A stretch of DNA of 64,000 bases from Micromonospora sp. MA102 (GCF_025460765.1 NZ_JAMWEG010000003.1:124001-188000); one strand, 5' to 3'. Shown: positions 8,469 to 18,483, counted from the first letter of the stretch. Numbers and translations are program-made. Notes: a model not told the origin generated them from the letters alone.

Positions 8469-8771
8469 ATGACGGACACTCCTGCCCCCGGCGGCCGCAC
8501 CTTCGACGAGCTGGACAAGCTCTCCACCGAGGAACTGCGCGAGCAGGCGTTCCACCTGGCCCGGGAGCGCCGCGACGTCGAGTTCTTCTGGTCGGTGCTG
8601 CGGCACATGCCCAACGCGGACGAGGCCTCGATCCTGGACGGCGCCCCGAACTCGGTCGGGCCGATCATCGACGAGGCCAACGCCCTGTGGCGGGAGATGG
8701 CCGGGCACGGCTACGAGGAGTCCGCGCCGCTGCTGCGCGCCGCCTTCATCGACTACCTCATGAAGCACTGA
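8469..8771 (+). CDS. Small conserved acidic protein, unknown function
   Basis: 100 residues, start ATG at 8469. Not recognised. It is soluble, predicted mostly helical and acidic: a disordered Thr/Pro/Gly N-terminus, then LDKLSTEELREQAFHLARERRD, and a helical half ending in Leu-Met-Lys-His. There is no cysteine and no signal peptide. It lies 65 bases after the permease-like gene and 81 bases before the next membrane protein gene on the same strand. Codon use is typical of the region, so it is a real gene. Confidence 0.65.
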   Translation: MTDTPAPGGRTFDELDKLSTEELREQAFHLARERRDVEFFWSVLRHMPNADEASILDGAPNSVGPIIDEANALWREMAGHGYEESAPLLRAAFIDYLMKH

Positions 8772-8852
8772 GCGGTGGCCACCCGCCGGCCCTCGGCGGC
8801 AGACCGGGTACGCAGGTTTGCCCGGCGCGGTGCGCCGGGAACTGACCGCCCC

Positions 8853-9353
8853 ATGGCCCTCACCAACCGCCCCCGCACCGTGGCCTCGTACGGCACGGCC
8901 GCCGGCACCGGCACGCTCGCCGTGCTCCTGCTCGTCGCGGTCGGCGGCAGCCCCACGTACGTGGGCTGGGTGCAGGACCACACCGACCCGACCGGGGCCG
9001 GCGGCTGGTTCCTCCGGCTGCTCGCCTGGCCGGCCTGGCGGCTGCACGCCGACGACCCGTCGCAGGGCGTGCTCGCCACCAACCTGCGGGCGATCCTGCT
9101 GGTCGTGCTGGCCGCGGCGCTGCTCTACCTGCTGCCCGGCCCGCAGGTGGCCCGGGTGGAGAGCTCGGGCAGCCAGTTCTTCTCCGGCTGGGGCGCGTAC
9201 GCCCAGGCCGCCGGGGTCACGGCCCTGCTGGCCACCCTCCTCGGGCCGCACGGCTCGCTCTTCGCCGCCTTCCAGTCCGCCAGCACCGGGGTCACCTACG
9301 GCTTCTTCGCCGGCTGGATCGTCGGCCTGGCCAGCCTGGGCGGCCGGGCCTGA
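8853..9353 (+). CDS. Four-helix membrane protein, unknown function
   Basis: 166 residues from ATG 8853; an in-frame GTG at 8775 would add 26 basic residues but has no visible ribosome binding site. Hydrophobic helices at about residues 13-33, 68-90, 105-122 and 140-160. No family motif recognised. Near residue 45-60 there is a conserved-looking segment with several Trp (GGWFLRLLAWPAWRLHAD) between helices one and two. It is the last plus-strand gene before a converging osmolyte-transporter ATPase gene, 33 bases away. Confidence 0.55.
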   Translation: MALTNRPRTVASYGTAAGTGTLAVLLLVAVGGSPTYVGWVQDHTDPTGAGGWFLRLLAWPAWRLHADDPSQGVLATNLRAILLVVLAAALLYLLPGPQVARVESSGSQFFSGWGAYAQAAGVTALLATLLGPHGSLFAAFQSASTGVTYGFFAGWIVGLASLGGRA

Positions 9354-9386
9354 CCGGTCCGCCCCGCGCGGCGTGGGTTGGACCTT

Positions 9387-10373
<987 letters not shown>

Positions 10374-10375
10374 GT

Positions 10376-11062
10376 GTGTCCCTCCACCTGAGCTACCGGG
10401 CCGCGCCCGGTAACCCGTGGTTCTCCTGGCAGTACGTGCGGGACAACTCTGACACGATCCTCGCCGCCTTGCGTGAGCACACCTGGCTGACCGCCCGGGC
10501 CGTGCTGATCGCGGCACTCGTGGCGCTGCCGCTCGCCGTGGCCGCGTACTGGTTCCGCTCGCTGGCCGGCCCGATCCTGGCCCTGACCGGGGTGCTCTAC
10601 ACGGTCCCGTCGCTGGCGCTGTTCGCCTTCCTCGCGCCCTACCTGGGCATCGGCGCGATCACCGTGCTCACCGTGGTGGCGCTCTACGCGCTGCTGGTCA
10701 TCGTGCGCAACGCCCTGGCCGGGCTGAACCAGGTGCCTCCCGAAGTGCGGGAGGCCGCCGAGGGCATGGGCTACGGCCGCTGGGGTCGGCTGCTCCGGAT
10801 CGAGCTGCCGCTGGCGCTGCCCGGCATCCTCACCGGCCTGCGGCTCGCCACGGTCTCCACCGTGGCGCTGGTCACGGTCGGCGTGGTGGTCGGCCGGGGC
10901 GGCCTCGGCCAGCTCATCTTCGCCGGCTTCCAGAACAACTTCTACAAGGCCGAGATCATGACCGGCACGGTGCTCTGCGTGCTGCTCGCGCTGGTGCTCG
11001 ACCTGATCCTGGCCGGCGTCGGCCGGATGCTCACCCCCTGGCTGCGGAGGCGGAGCTCGTGA
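10376..11062 (+). CDS. opuCB: OpuC-type ABC permease, first subunit
   Basis: 228 residues, five to six membrane helices from about residue 35. The permease signature for contact with the ATPase is present (EAAEGMGYGRWGRLLRIELPLALPGI, near residue 122-147), as is the VGVVVGRGGLGQLIF segment typical of betaine/choline permeases. Start GTG 10376; a later GTG at 10435 (before RDNSDTIL) is also possible and would leave room for a promoter. The stop overlaps the next gene (GTGA). It pairs with the second permease and the OpuCA-like ATPase. Confidence 0.88.
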   Translation: MSLHLSYRAAPGNPWFSWQYVRDNSDTILAALREHTWLTARAVLIAALVALPLAVAAYWFRSLAGPILALTGVLYTVPSLALFAFLAPYLGIGAITVLTVVALYALLVIVRNALAGLNQVPPEVREAAEGMGYGRWGRLLRIELPLALPGILTGLRLATVSTVALVTVGVVVGRGGLGQLIFAGFQNNFYKAEIMTGTVLCVLLALVLDLILAGVGRMLTPWLRRRSS

Positions 11063-11781
11063 ACCCGGTGCAGCAGGCGGTCGTCTGGTTGAACGACCCG
11101 CTCAACTGGTCCAACCCGGGCGGCATCCTGGACCGGCTGGGCGAGCACCTGACCATGTCCGCGCTGGCGGTGCTGCTCGGCTGCCTGGTGGCCTGGCCCA
11201 TCGGGCTCTGGCTCGGCCACACCGGCCGGGGCGGCGGCCTGGTGCTGCTGGTGTCCAACGTCACTCTCGCCATCCCGACCCTGGCCCTGCTGACCATCCT
11301 GCCGCTGACGTTCCTCGGCTTCGGTCGGCCGGCGGTGGTGGTCGCGCTCGCGGTCTTCGCGGTGCCGCCGCTGTTGGCCACCGCGTACACCGGGGTGCGG
11401 CAGGCCGATCCGGAGGCCCGGGACGCGGCGCGCGGCATGGGGCTGTCCGGCGGGCAGGTGCTGCGCCGGGTGGAGCTGCCGCTCGCGGTGCCCTACCTGG
11501 CGGCCGGCTTCCGCACCGCCGCCGTGCAGGTGGTGGCCACCGCGGCGCTGGCCTCGTTCGTGAACGGCGGCGGGCTCGGGCAGATCATCCGCGCCGGTTT
11601 TGGGCTCGACATCGCGGCCGGCGGCGGCCAGATCATCGCCGGCGGCGTCCTGGTGGCCGGGCTGGCGCTGCTCGTCGAGGGGGTGCTGGCGCTGGTGGAG
11701 CGGGCGGCCACCCCGCGCCCGCTGCGCCGGGCCCGCCGGGCGGCGACCCGCCGCGCGGCCGACGCCACGGCGGGCACCTGA
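11059..11781 (+). CDS. opuCD: OpuC-type ABC permease, second subunit
   Basis: 240 residues from GTG 11059, overlapping the previous stop by four bases. About six membrane helices; the coupling motif is EARDAARGMGLSGGQVLRRVELPLAVPYLAAG near residue 117-148, followed by NGGGLGQIIRAGFG. The C-terminus is a basic Arg/Ala tail. Two homologous but different permease subunits plus a separate lipoprotein are the OpuC/OpuB layout rather than the fused OpuA layout. The 157-base gap before the binding-protein gene may hold a second promoter. Confidence 0.88.
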   Translation: MNPVQQAVVWLNDPLNWSNPGGILDRLGEHLTMSALAVLLGCLVAWPIGLWLGHTGRGGGLVLLVSNVTLAIPTLALLTILPLTFLGFGRPAVVVALAVFAVPPLLATAYTGVRQADPEARDAARGMGLSGGQVLRRVELPLAVPYLAAGFRTAAVQVVATAALASFVNGGGLGQIIRAGFGLDIAAGGGQIIAGGVLVAGLALLVEGVLALVERAATPRPLRRARRAATRRAADATAGT

Positions 11782-11938
11782 GCCGGCACCAATGACGATC
11801 CGGTGACGAATCTCGCTCGAAGTTGTCGGTCGGGCCCGGAAGATATTGGCTGGAGTCGCGGGCGTTCGATCGGATCGCCCGTCGGACACGCGGCCGGCCC
11901 GGGACGGGCCGCGCCGGGACACGGAAGGCGGGCAACTG

Positions 11939-12943
11939 ATGCGCGCACGTTCACGGTTGGCTGCGGGAGCGCTCGGCGCCCTCGCCGCGGCCAGTCTCCT
12001 CACCGGCTGCGGTGGCGCCGGTTCCTCCGGCACCGACGCCCCCGAGCAGGGTGCCTCCGGGGCCGGCTGCGCCCCGGTGGCGGGCGACAAGCTGGTCGTC
12101 CTCACCGACGACAAGAAGCTCCAGAACACCGACAACGTCATTCCGGCGATCAACTCGAAGGCGGCCACCCCGCAGCTCGTCGCCGCGCTCGACAAGGTCT
12201 CCGCGAAGCTCGACACCCCCAAGTTGATCGAGCTGAACCGGGCGGTCGACGTCGACCGGAAGACCCCGCAGGTCGCGGCGAAGGAGTTCGCCGACGCCAA
12301 CGGGGTGACCGAGGGCGTCGAGAAGGGCCCCGGCGGCCAGGTGACGGTCGGCGCCGGCAACTTCAGCGAGAGCCAGACGATCGCCGAGCTCTACAAGATC
12401 ACGCTCACCGCGGCCGGCTACCAGGTCAAGGTGCAGACCATCGGCAACCGCGAGCTCTACGAGCCGGCCCTGGAGAAGGGCCAGATCCAGGTCGTTCCCG
12501 AGTACGCGGCGACGATGGCCGAGTTCCTCAACACCAAGGCCAACGGCAAGGACGCCCAGCCGGTCTCCTCGCCCGAGCTGGACAAGACGGTCAGCGCGCT
12601 GAAGGCCGCCGGCGACAAGGTCGGCATCAGCTTCGGCCAGCCCGCCCAGGCGCAGGACCAGAACGCCTTCGCGGTCACCAAGGCGTTCGCCGACAAGTAC
12701 CAGGTCGCCAGCCTCTCCGACCTGGCGGCCAAGTGCTCCGGCACGGCCACCGTGCTGGCCGGCCCGCCCGAGTGCCCGCAGCGGCCGAAGTGCCAGGCCG
12801 GCCTCGTCGAGGTCTACGACCTCAAGGCCGGCTCGTTCAGCTCGCTCGACGCGGGCGGCCCGCAGACCAAGAACGCCTTGAAGACCGGCGCGGCCAGCGT
12901 CGGCCTGGTGTTCTCCTCCGACGCCGCGCTCGCCGCAAGCTGA
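11939..12943 (+). CDS. opuCC: Osmolyte-binding lipoprotein with a circularly permuted OpuAC domain
   Basis: 334 residues from ATG 11939. A lipoprotein signal with lipobox LLTGC anchors it at Cys 24 or so. Domain order is odd. Residues about 49-120 (KLVVLTDDKK ... NRAVDVDRKTPQVAAKEFAD) match what is normally the END of OpuAC/ProX proteins. Residues about 132-334 (VTVGAGNFSESQTIAELY ... PAQAQDQNAFAVTK ... GPPECPQRPKCQAGL ... LDAGGPQTKNAL ... VGLVFSSDAALAAS) match the usual START and middle, and the protein stops exactly where the usual tail would begin. So the fold is complete but permuted. It delivers substrate to OpuCB/OpuCD. Confidence 0.85.
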   Translation: MRARSRLAAGALGALAAASLLTGCGGAGSSGTDAPEQGASGAGCAPVAGDKLVVLTDDKKLQNTDNVIPAINSKAATPQLVAALDKVSAKLDTPKLIELNRAVDVDRKTPQVAAKEFADANGVTEGVEKGPGGQVTVGAGNFSESQTIAELYKITLTAAGYQVKVQTIGNRELYEPALEKGQIQVVPEYAATMAEFLNTKANGKDAQPVSSPELDKTVSALKAAGDKVGISFGQPAQAQDQNAFAVTKAFADKYQVASLSDLAAKCSGTATVLAGPPECPQRPKCQAGLVEVYDLKAGSFSSLDAGGPQTKNALKTGAASVGLVFSSDAALAAS

Positions 12944-12955
12944 CCACCGCCGTCG

Positions 12956-12983
12956 CACCGGCGGGCCCCCGGGCCCGCCGGTG
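12956..12983 (+). terminator. Perfect GC hairpin after opuCC
   Basis: A near-continuous palindrome, CACCGGCGGGCCC facing GGGCCCGCCGGTG, 13 bases downstream of the opuCC stop. No T-run follows, as is usual for high-GC actinobacterial terminators. Confidence 0.7.
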
Positions 12984-13087
12984 CGGGGCAGCCGCAGGGG
13001 CCGGGAGGGAAGCCCAGGTCACCGGCGTTTACATCGATGCTTTCGGCCCGTTCCCTACCGGGGCAACTCTCGGTAGTCTGCTCAGCC

Positions 13088-14920
13088 ATGCCCGCCTCGG
13101 TCGCCCCCGCCGAAAACCGCAGTCCGCAGCTGCTGACCGTCCTGTTCTGGATCGGCGTCGCGCTCGCGCCCCTGGCGGCACTCATCCTGCTGGTCGCCGA
13201 CGGCAACGGCCCGCTCCGGTTCGGCGCCGTGCTGGCGATCCTGGCCGTCGTGCTGATCGGCCTCTCCATCGCCTTGCGGGCGGAGAGCGGCGGCGGGGTC
13301 TCCGGTGCGGAGGAACTGCGCGAGGAGATCGAGCAGCTCCGCCGGGAGCTGCGTAGCGAGATCGTGGCCGCCGCCCAGCGCGGCAACCAGGCACTCGACC
13401 AGGCCCAGCGGACCCAGGAGTCGGTCACCGCGCTGCGCCGCCGGCTCGACGCCGCGGCCGCCGGCATCGCCGCCGCCGCGGGGCTGACCACGTCCGCCGC
13501 CGAGGAACCGCCCGGTGGCCGCGCCCGGGTGCCGGCCGCCGAGCCCTACGACGAGGGGCGCGCCCGCACCGAGCCGGGCCGGGGGCAGCCCACCCGGGAC
13601 GAGGACGAGGCGAGCCGCCGCCCGCAGCCCGCCGCCCGGTACGGCGCCGACCCCGCCGCCGAAAACCCCCGCCACGGCGCCGACCGCCCCCAGGCCGGGG
13701 TCTACGGCAGCGACCGCCCGCAGTCCGGGGTGTACGGCAGCGACCGCCCGCAGTCCGGTGTCTGCGGCGCCGACCGCCCGCAGTCCGGTGTCTACGGCGC
13801 CCCCCGCCCTCCGGAGCCGGAGGTCCGGGCGGAGCCCCGGCAGGTCGGGGTGGTCCACCACACCGAGACCGTGCACGTCACCACCCGCCACACGATCGTG
13901 GGCGGGGACGCCGACCCGGCCGGCGCCCGCTACGGCGGCTACGCCGGCCGCTGGTCTCCGGCCCCGGAGGAGCGTCCGTGGAGCGGCGCGGAGCCGGAGG
14001 AGCGTCCCCGTGCCGGATACCGGAGCGCCGACGACGAGCGGTCCCGGTCCGGGCAGGTGGGCGGCGGCTGGTCCGGCTCCCGGGACGACGCCTCCTGGTC
14101 GGGGGCGCCCGGCGGCGAGCACCCGTGGGCGGGCGTCGGCCGGGCCGGCGACGACCGTGGTTGGTCCGCGCGGGAGGCCGACGACCGGGGCTGGTCCGGC
14201 GACCCGGCCGAGGACCGGTCCTGGTCGGCCGGTCCGGGCGAGCAGCGATCCCGACCGGCCGCCGATCGGACCTGGCGACCGGGCCCGGAGGGGCCGGCCG
14301 GCGACCGGTCCTGGCCGCCGGCGCCCGGCGGCGGCGAGGAGGCCGGCTGGGCCCCCACCCCGCGCGACGAAGCCGTCCACGGCGGCCAGGTGGGCTGGGC
14401 GGGGCAGGGCGACCGCACCGGGCCGGGCGGCTGGGCGGGCCAGGGTGACCGGGGCGGCTACGGCGAGCAGGCGGGGACCGGTGCGGGCTGGACGCCGGCC
14501 GAGCAGCCCGGCCGGGCGGTGGCCGACGACCCGGACGGTGACTACTGGTCGGAGCTGCGCACCGGCAACCGGTGGGCCGCGGTCCGCGACGACGAGCACG
14601 GCCGGGAGATCCGGGTCGGGGAGCGGCGGGCCGAGGTGCACGCCGACGGCGGGGGCACCGAGTACCGGGTCGAGGACCGCTGGGCGGCCGTCCGCGGTGG
14701 GGGCGTTTCCGGGGAGGCGGCCGGCGGCCGGATTGAGGACGGCCGGCCGGCGCTCCCGGCCGGCGGGGTGCCGGTGCCGGACGAGTGGCGGCCACCGACG
14801 CAGCGCAGCGGCCAGCCCGAGTGGCGTCAGGTCGAGCCCGAGCCGGCCCGCTACGGCTACCCGCCGCGCGACGAAGCCCCCCGGGCCGGGGGAGCGCGGG
14901 GCACCGACCGCTGGCGCTGA
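13088..14920 (+). CDS. Membrane-anchored coiled-coil protein with long repeat-rich tail
   Basis: 610 residues from ATG 13088. Two helices (about 15-40 and 43-67) form a hairpin anchor, then a coiled coil of Glu/Leu/Arg heptads (about 75-135). The remaining 470 residues are low-complexity Gly/Arg/Asp/Pro/Trp sequence. At 13681-13800 four 30-base tandem units encode the decapeptide DRPQ(S/A)GVYG(S/A). Further on come many DR-x-WS and DD-x-WSG type motifs, then near the end two RWAAVR segments within an acidic block. No enzyme domain recognised. A cell-envelope scaffold or division-related protein is a guess from layout only. It converges on nuoD, 8 bases away. Confidence 0.65.
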   Translation: MPASVAPAENRSPQLLTVLFWIGVALAPLAALILLVADGNGPLRFGAVLAILAVVLIGLSIALRAESGGGVSGAEELREEIEQLRRELRSEIVAAAQRGNQALDQAQRTQESVTALRRRLDAAAAGIAAAAGLTTSAAEEPPGGRARVPAAEPYDEGRARTEPGRGQPTRDEDEASRRPQPAARYGADPAAENPRHGADRPQAGVYGSDRPQSGVYGSDRPQSGVCGADRPQSGVYGAPRPPEPEVRAEPRQVGVVHHTETVHVTTRHTIVGGDADPAGARYGGYAGRWSPAPEERPWSGAEPEERPRAGYRSADDERSRSGQVGGGWSGSRDDASWSGAPGGEHPWAGVGRAGDDRGWSAREADDRGWSGDPAEDRSWSAGPGEQRSRPAADRTWRPGPEGPAGDRSWPPAPGGGEEAGWAPTPRDEAVHGGQVGWAGQGDRTGPGGWAGQGDRGGYGEQAGTGAGWTPAEQPGRAVADDPDGDYWSELRTGNRWAAVRDDEHGREIRVGERRAEVHADGGGTEYRVEDRWAAVRGGGVSGEAAGGRIEDGRPALPAGGVPVPDEWRPPTQRSGQPEWRQVEPEPARYGYPPRDEAPRAGGARGTDRWR

Positions 14921-14928
14921 GCCCCGGG

Positions 14929-16098
14929 CTACTTGTCGATGTCGCCGACCACGAAGAACATCGAGCCGAGGATGGCGATCAGGTCCGGCACCAGGCAGCC
15001 CGGGAGCAGGGTCGCCAGCGCCTGCACGTTGGCGTACGACGCGGTGCGCAGCTTGAGCCGCCACGGGGTCTTCTCGCCCCGGGACACGAGGTAGTAGCCG
15101 TTGATGCCGAGCGGGTTCTCGGTCCAGGCGTAGGTGTGCCCCTCGGGCGCCTTGACCACCTTGGGCAGCCGCGTGTTCACCGGCCCGCTGAGCCGGTCCA
15201 CCCGGTCCAGGCACTGCTCGGCGAGGTCGAGCGAGGCGTACACCTGGTCGAGCAGCACCTCGAAGCGGGCGTGGCAGTCCCCGGCGGTCTTGGTAACCAC
15301 GGGCACGTCGAGCTGGTCGTACGCCAGGTAGGGCTCGTCCCGGCGCAGGTCCAGGTCGAGCCCGGAGGCCCGGGCGACCGGCCCGGAGGCGCCGAACGCG
15401 GCGGCGTCGGCCGCGGACAGCACGCCCACGCCGACGGTGCGGGCCAGGAAGATCTCGTTGCGCCGGATGAGGTTGTCCAGGTCGGGCATCCGGCGGCGGA
15501 CCTCGCCGATCGCGGCCCGGGCCCGCGTGGTCCAGCCGGCCGGCACCTCCTCCTTGAGCCCGCCGACCCGGTTGAACATGTAGTGGATCCGGCCGCCGGA
15601 GACCTCCTCCATGACCGCCTGGATGGTCTCCCGCTCGCGGAACGCGTAGAACATCGGCGTGATCGCGCCGATCTCCAGCGGGTAGGAGCCGAGGAACATC
15701 AGGTGGTTGAGCACCCGGTTCAGCTCGGCGAGCGCCATCCGCAGCCAGACCGCCCGCTCCGGCACCTCCATGCCCATGAGCCGCTCGACGGCGAGCACCA
15801 CGCCCAGCTCGTTGGAGAACGCCGAGAGCCAGTCGTGCCGGTTGGCCAGCACGATGATCTGCCGGTAGTCGCGGACCTCGAACAGCTTCTCCGCGCCCCG
15901 GTGCATGTAGCCGACGATCGGTTCGGCGGAGACCACCCGCTCGCCGTCGAGCACCAGCTTCAGCCGGAGCACGCCGTGCGTCGACGGGTGCTGCGGCCCG
16001 ATGTTGAGCACCATGTCGGTGCCGAGCTGCTCCCCGCCGGCCCCGGTGCCGACGGTCAGTTCGCGGAGGTCGCCGGCGTCGGTGGTCATGCCCGTCAT
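14929..16098 (-). CDS. nuoD: Stand-alone NADH-quinone oxidoreductase subunit D paralogue
   Basis: 389 residues. NuoD is the 49-kDa quinone-site subunit of complex I. Family signatures: [17 protein letters not shown] (near residue 35), [42 protein letters not shown] and the C-terminal [21 protein letters not shown]. The quinone-pocket histidine of the HPSTHG motif and the tyrosine of RDYRQ appear kept. Start ATG 16098 overlaps the stop of the upstream methyltransferase gene (ATGA); ATG 16089 is an alternative. No other nuo gene is nearby, so this is an isolated copy; the genome presumably also has a full nuo operon. Confidence 0.88.
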   Translation of the reverse strand: MTGMTTDAGDLRELTVGTGAGGEQLGTDMVLNIGPQHPSTHGVLRLKLVLDGERVVSAEPIVGYMHRGAEKLFEVRDYRQIIVLANRHDWLSAFSNELGVVLAVERLMGMEVPERAVWLRMALAELNRVLNHLMFLGSYPLEIGAITPMFYAFRERETIQAVMEEVSGGRIHYMFNRVGGLKEEVPAGWTTRARAAIGEVRRRMPDLDNLIRRNEIFLARTVGVGVLSAADAAAFGASGPVARASGLDLDLRRDEPYLAYDQLDVPVVTKTAGDCHARFEVLLDQVYASLDLAEQCLDRVDRLSGPVNTRLPKVVKAPEGHTYAWTENPLGINGYYLVSRGEKTPWRLKLRTASYANVQALATLLPGCLVPDLIAILGSMFFVVGDIDK

Positions 16099-17108
16099 CG
16101 TGCCATGAGCGGATCGAGGGCGATGTCGACCGGTTGCAGCAGCCACCAGTGCCCGCCGAGGCCGGCCGGGTCGGTCAGCTCGGCCACCGCCGACGCGGCG
16201 GCGAGCGCCCGCACGTAGCCGGCCGGGTCCCGGGAGGCCAGGCTCAGCGGGGGTCGCCCGCCGTCGGCCCCGAGCGCCCGCAGCCCCTCCCGCTGCGACA
16301 CCAGGGTGTACGCACACCGCGCGACCCGCTCACCGGCGGAGGCGACCGAGTCCATGGCCACGTGCGCCGTCACGTCACACGACCCGTCCGGCACGGGCGC
16401 GACCTGCCGCCCGTTCCGGTATCCGGTGAGGCTCCCGGCGACCGGCCGGTCGTCCCGCAGGTGTCCGTAGTCCACGGCCAACGCGAGCCCCCGGTCGAGG
16501 TGTCCCACCGCCGCCGCCCACGCTTCGTCGCGGGTTCGGCCGATCTCGGCTCGTGTGCCGGTGGGGGATTCCGGGCGGCCCGACCGGCTCCACCACCACC
16601 GGTCCAGCCAGTCGGCGTCCTCGGCGTTCGCCGGATCACCGGTCGACTCGGCACCCGTGGCCGGGTCCACCAACCGATACCGCCAGCCCGCCGGGGTGTA
16701 CGCGGCGACGTCCAGCGGAACGTTGTCCAGCCATTCGGTGGCCACCAGCAGACCCGTGACGCCTTCCGGGATCTCGTCCACCCACTCGATCTCCGCCGGC
16801 AGGTCCACAGGGCGGGGCGCCTTCTCGACGGCGATGAGCCGTACCCGCTCGGCCAGCGGAGCCCCCACGGCGACCGACAACGACCGCAACAGCTCGCCCC
16901 GACCGGCACCGATGTCCACCACGTCAAGACGAGCGGGATGACCGAGCGCGGCATCGACGGAAGACAGCAGCCGGGACAGGCAGGAGGCGATGAGCGGGGA
17001 CGCGTGGACGCTCGTGCGGAAGTGGGCGGCCGGGCCCGGGCCGGAGACGAAGAAGCCGTCCGGCCCGTAGAGGGCCTTCGACATCGCGTCGCGCCAGGGG
17101 AGCGCCAT
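16095..17108 (-). CDS. MidA/NDUFAF7-type SAM-dependent methyltransferase (DUF185)
   Basis: 337 residues from ATG 17108. N-terminal [32 protein letters not shown] is the MidA/NDUFAF7 entry region (the usual family form is Gly-Tyr-Tyr... and Gly-Asp-Phe-x-Thr-Ser). The SAM-binding loop [12 protein letters not shown] is near residue 65, and [12 protein letters not shown] matches the family NE-x-LDA-x-P segment with an altered first residue. Mitochondrial NDUFAF7 methylates an arginine in the NuoD homologue NDUFS2. Here the gene overlaps nuoD by four bases, so the partner is probably the adjacent NuoD, whose HGVLR arginine is present. Substrate is inference. Confidence 0.8.
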   Translation of the reverse strand: MALPWRDAMSKALYGPDGFFVSGPGPAAHFRTSVHASPLIASCLSRLLSSVDAALGHPARLDVVDIGAGRGELLRSLSVAVGAPLAERVRLIAVEKAPRPVDLPAEIEWVDEIPEGVTGLLVATEWLDNVPLDVAAYTPAGWRYRLVDPATGAESTGDPANAEDADWLDRWWWSRSGRPESPTGTRAEIGRTRDEAWAAAVGHLDRGLALAVDYGHLRDDRPVAGSLTGYRNGRQVAPVPDGSCDVTAHVAMDSVASAGERVARCAYTLVSQREGLRALGADGGRPPLSLASRDPAGYVRALAAASAVAELTDPAGLGGHWWLLQPVDIALDPLMAR

Positions 17109-17162
17109 CAGTTCATTCCTCGTTCAGGGGGCGTCACCGTGCCGACCCTACGGTCAGCGGAC

Positions 17163-18440
17163 ATGAGACGAACCGCAATCCCCGCGCTCGCCGTCGTACC
17201 GCTGCTGCTGGCCGCCACGCCCGCGGTGGCCGCGCCGGCGGAAGCCGCGCCGCGCCCGGTCCGGGCCGTGACCGAGACCGCCTCCCTCTTCGACGACGAG
17301 GCCGGCGGCGACGCGGACGCCGACGACCCGGCGATCTGGGTGCACCCGACCGACCGGGCGGGCAGCCTGGTCGTGGCCACCGCGAAGAACGGCGGCCTGC
17401 GGGTGTACGACCTGCGGGCCCACGAGCGGCAGGCGATCGCCACGCCCCCGGCGCCGGGACCCGACGACGAGTCCGGGCGGTTCAACAACGTGGACCTGGT
17501 GGCCGGGTTCCGGCTGGCCGGGCGGGCCGCCGACCTGGCCGTGGTCACCGACCGGGGGCGCGACCAGCTGCGCTTCTACCGGATCGACCCGGGCACCCGG
17601 CTGCTCACCGACGTCACCGCTCCGGACGTGCCGTTCGCGTTCAGCCGGGACCAGGCTGAGGTGAACGAGCAGCGCACCGCGTACGGGCTGGGCACGTTCG
17701 TCGACACCGACGGCGCCGCGTACGCGGTGGTGAGCCGGCGCAGCACCCCCGAGGTGGGGGTGTTCCGGCTGGTGGAGCGGGCGGGCCGGGTCAGCTACCG
17801 GCCGGTGGACCGGCTGGTGCTGCCGTCGACGTTCACCCTGCCCGACGGGACCGCCTGGTCGCCGTGCACCGACCCGGGCGACGGCCCGCAGGTCGAGGGG
17901 ACCGTGGTGGACCCGGCCACCGGCGTGGTCTACCTGGCCCAGGAGAAGGTCGGCCTGTGGCGGACCCCGCTGGTCGGCGGCCGGTTCGCCGGCGCCCCGC
18001 GGTCGGTGGAGCGGGTCCGCGAGTACGGCGTCCCGGCGGCCTTCGGCGCCGAGGAGGACGACTGTGTCACCGACTACTCCGCCGATCCCGGCGTCGGCGG
18101 GCGGATCGCCCAGGACGTCGAGGGGCTGACCATCCACCGGACCGGCCGGTTCACCGGCACCCTGATCGTCTCCAGCCAGGGCGACGACACCTTCTACACC
18201 TACGACCGGCGCACCAACCGGCCGATCGGGCGGTTCGCGGTGGTCGACGGCCGAGTCGACGGCGCGCAGGAGTGCGACGGTGCGGCCGTGACGGCCACCC
18301 CGTTGCCCGGTTTCCCGGGCGGTCTGCTGGTGGTGCACGACGGGCGGAACACCCCGGAGACGCTCGGCGAGGACGGCGGGGCGCGCCCCGACACGGACTT
18401 CAAGTTCGTCGACGCGGGGTTCCTCCGCAGCCCGCGCTGA
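17163..18440 (+). CDS. Secreted beta-propeller phytase-like phosphatase
   Basis: 425 residues from ATG 17163. A Sec signal peptide ends near Ala-Ala-Pro-Ala (residue 25-30). The mature start DDEAGGDADADDPAIWVHP is the hallmark of beta-propeller (Bacillus-type) phytases, which hydrolyse phytate with calcium. Later blade motifs include NNVDLVAGF, VVTDRGRDQLRFYRID, CTDPGDGPQVEGTVVD, AQEKVGLWR, VEGLTIHRT, LIVSSQGDDTFYTYDR and the C-terminal TDFKFVDAGFL. Acidic residues for calcium are in place. Full family length. It is divergent from the methyltransferase gene with only 54 bases between starts. Confidence 0.88.
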   Translation: MRRTAIPALAVVPLLLAATPAVAAPAEAAPRPVRAVTETASLFDDEAGGDADADDPAIWVHPTDRAGSLVVATAKNGGLRVYDLRAHERQAIATPPAPGPDDESGRFNNVDLVAGFRLAGRAADLAVVTDRGRDQLRFYRIDPGTRLLTDVTAPDVPFAFSRDQAEVNEQRTAYGLGTFVDTDGAAYAVVSRRSTPEVGVFRLVERAGRVSYRPVDRLVLPSTFTLPDGTAWSPCTDPGDGPQVEGTVVDPATGVVYLAQEKVGLWRTPLVGGRFAGAPRSVERVREYGVPAAFGAEEDDCVTDYSADPGVGGRIAQDVEGLTIHRTGRFTGTLIVSSQGDDTFYTYDRRTNRPIGRFAVVDGRVDGAQECDGAAVTATPLPGFPGGLLVVHDGRNTPETLGEDGGARPDTDFKFVDAGFLRSPR

Positions 18441-18447
18441 CGTAGCA

Positions 18448-18483
18448 GGAGGGGCCGCTCCGCGCCTCCGGAGCGGCCCCTCC
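18448..18483 (+). terminator. 15-bp stem terminator after the phytase gene
   Basis: GGAGGGGCCGCTCCG at 18448-18462 pairs perfectly with 18469-18483 around a six-base loop, 7 bases after the stop codon. Downstream is a TTTTC-containing stretch about 15 bases on. Confidence 0.85.

Noticed and set aside
13681..13800. Tandem 30-base repeats as a CRISPR array
   Set aside because: Units are contiguous without spacers, in frame, and encode a protein repeat.
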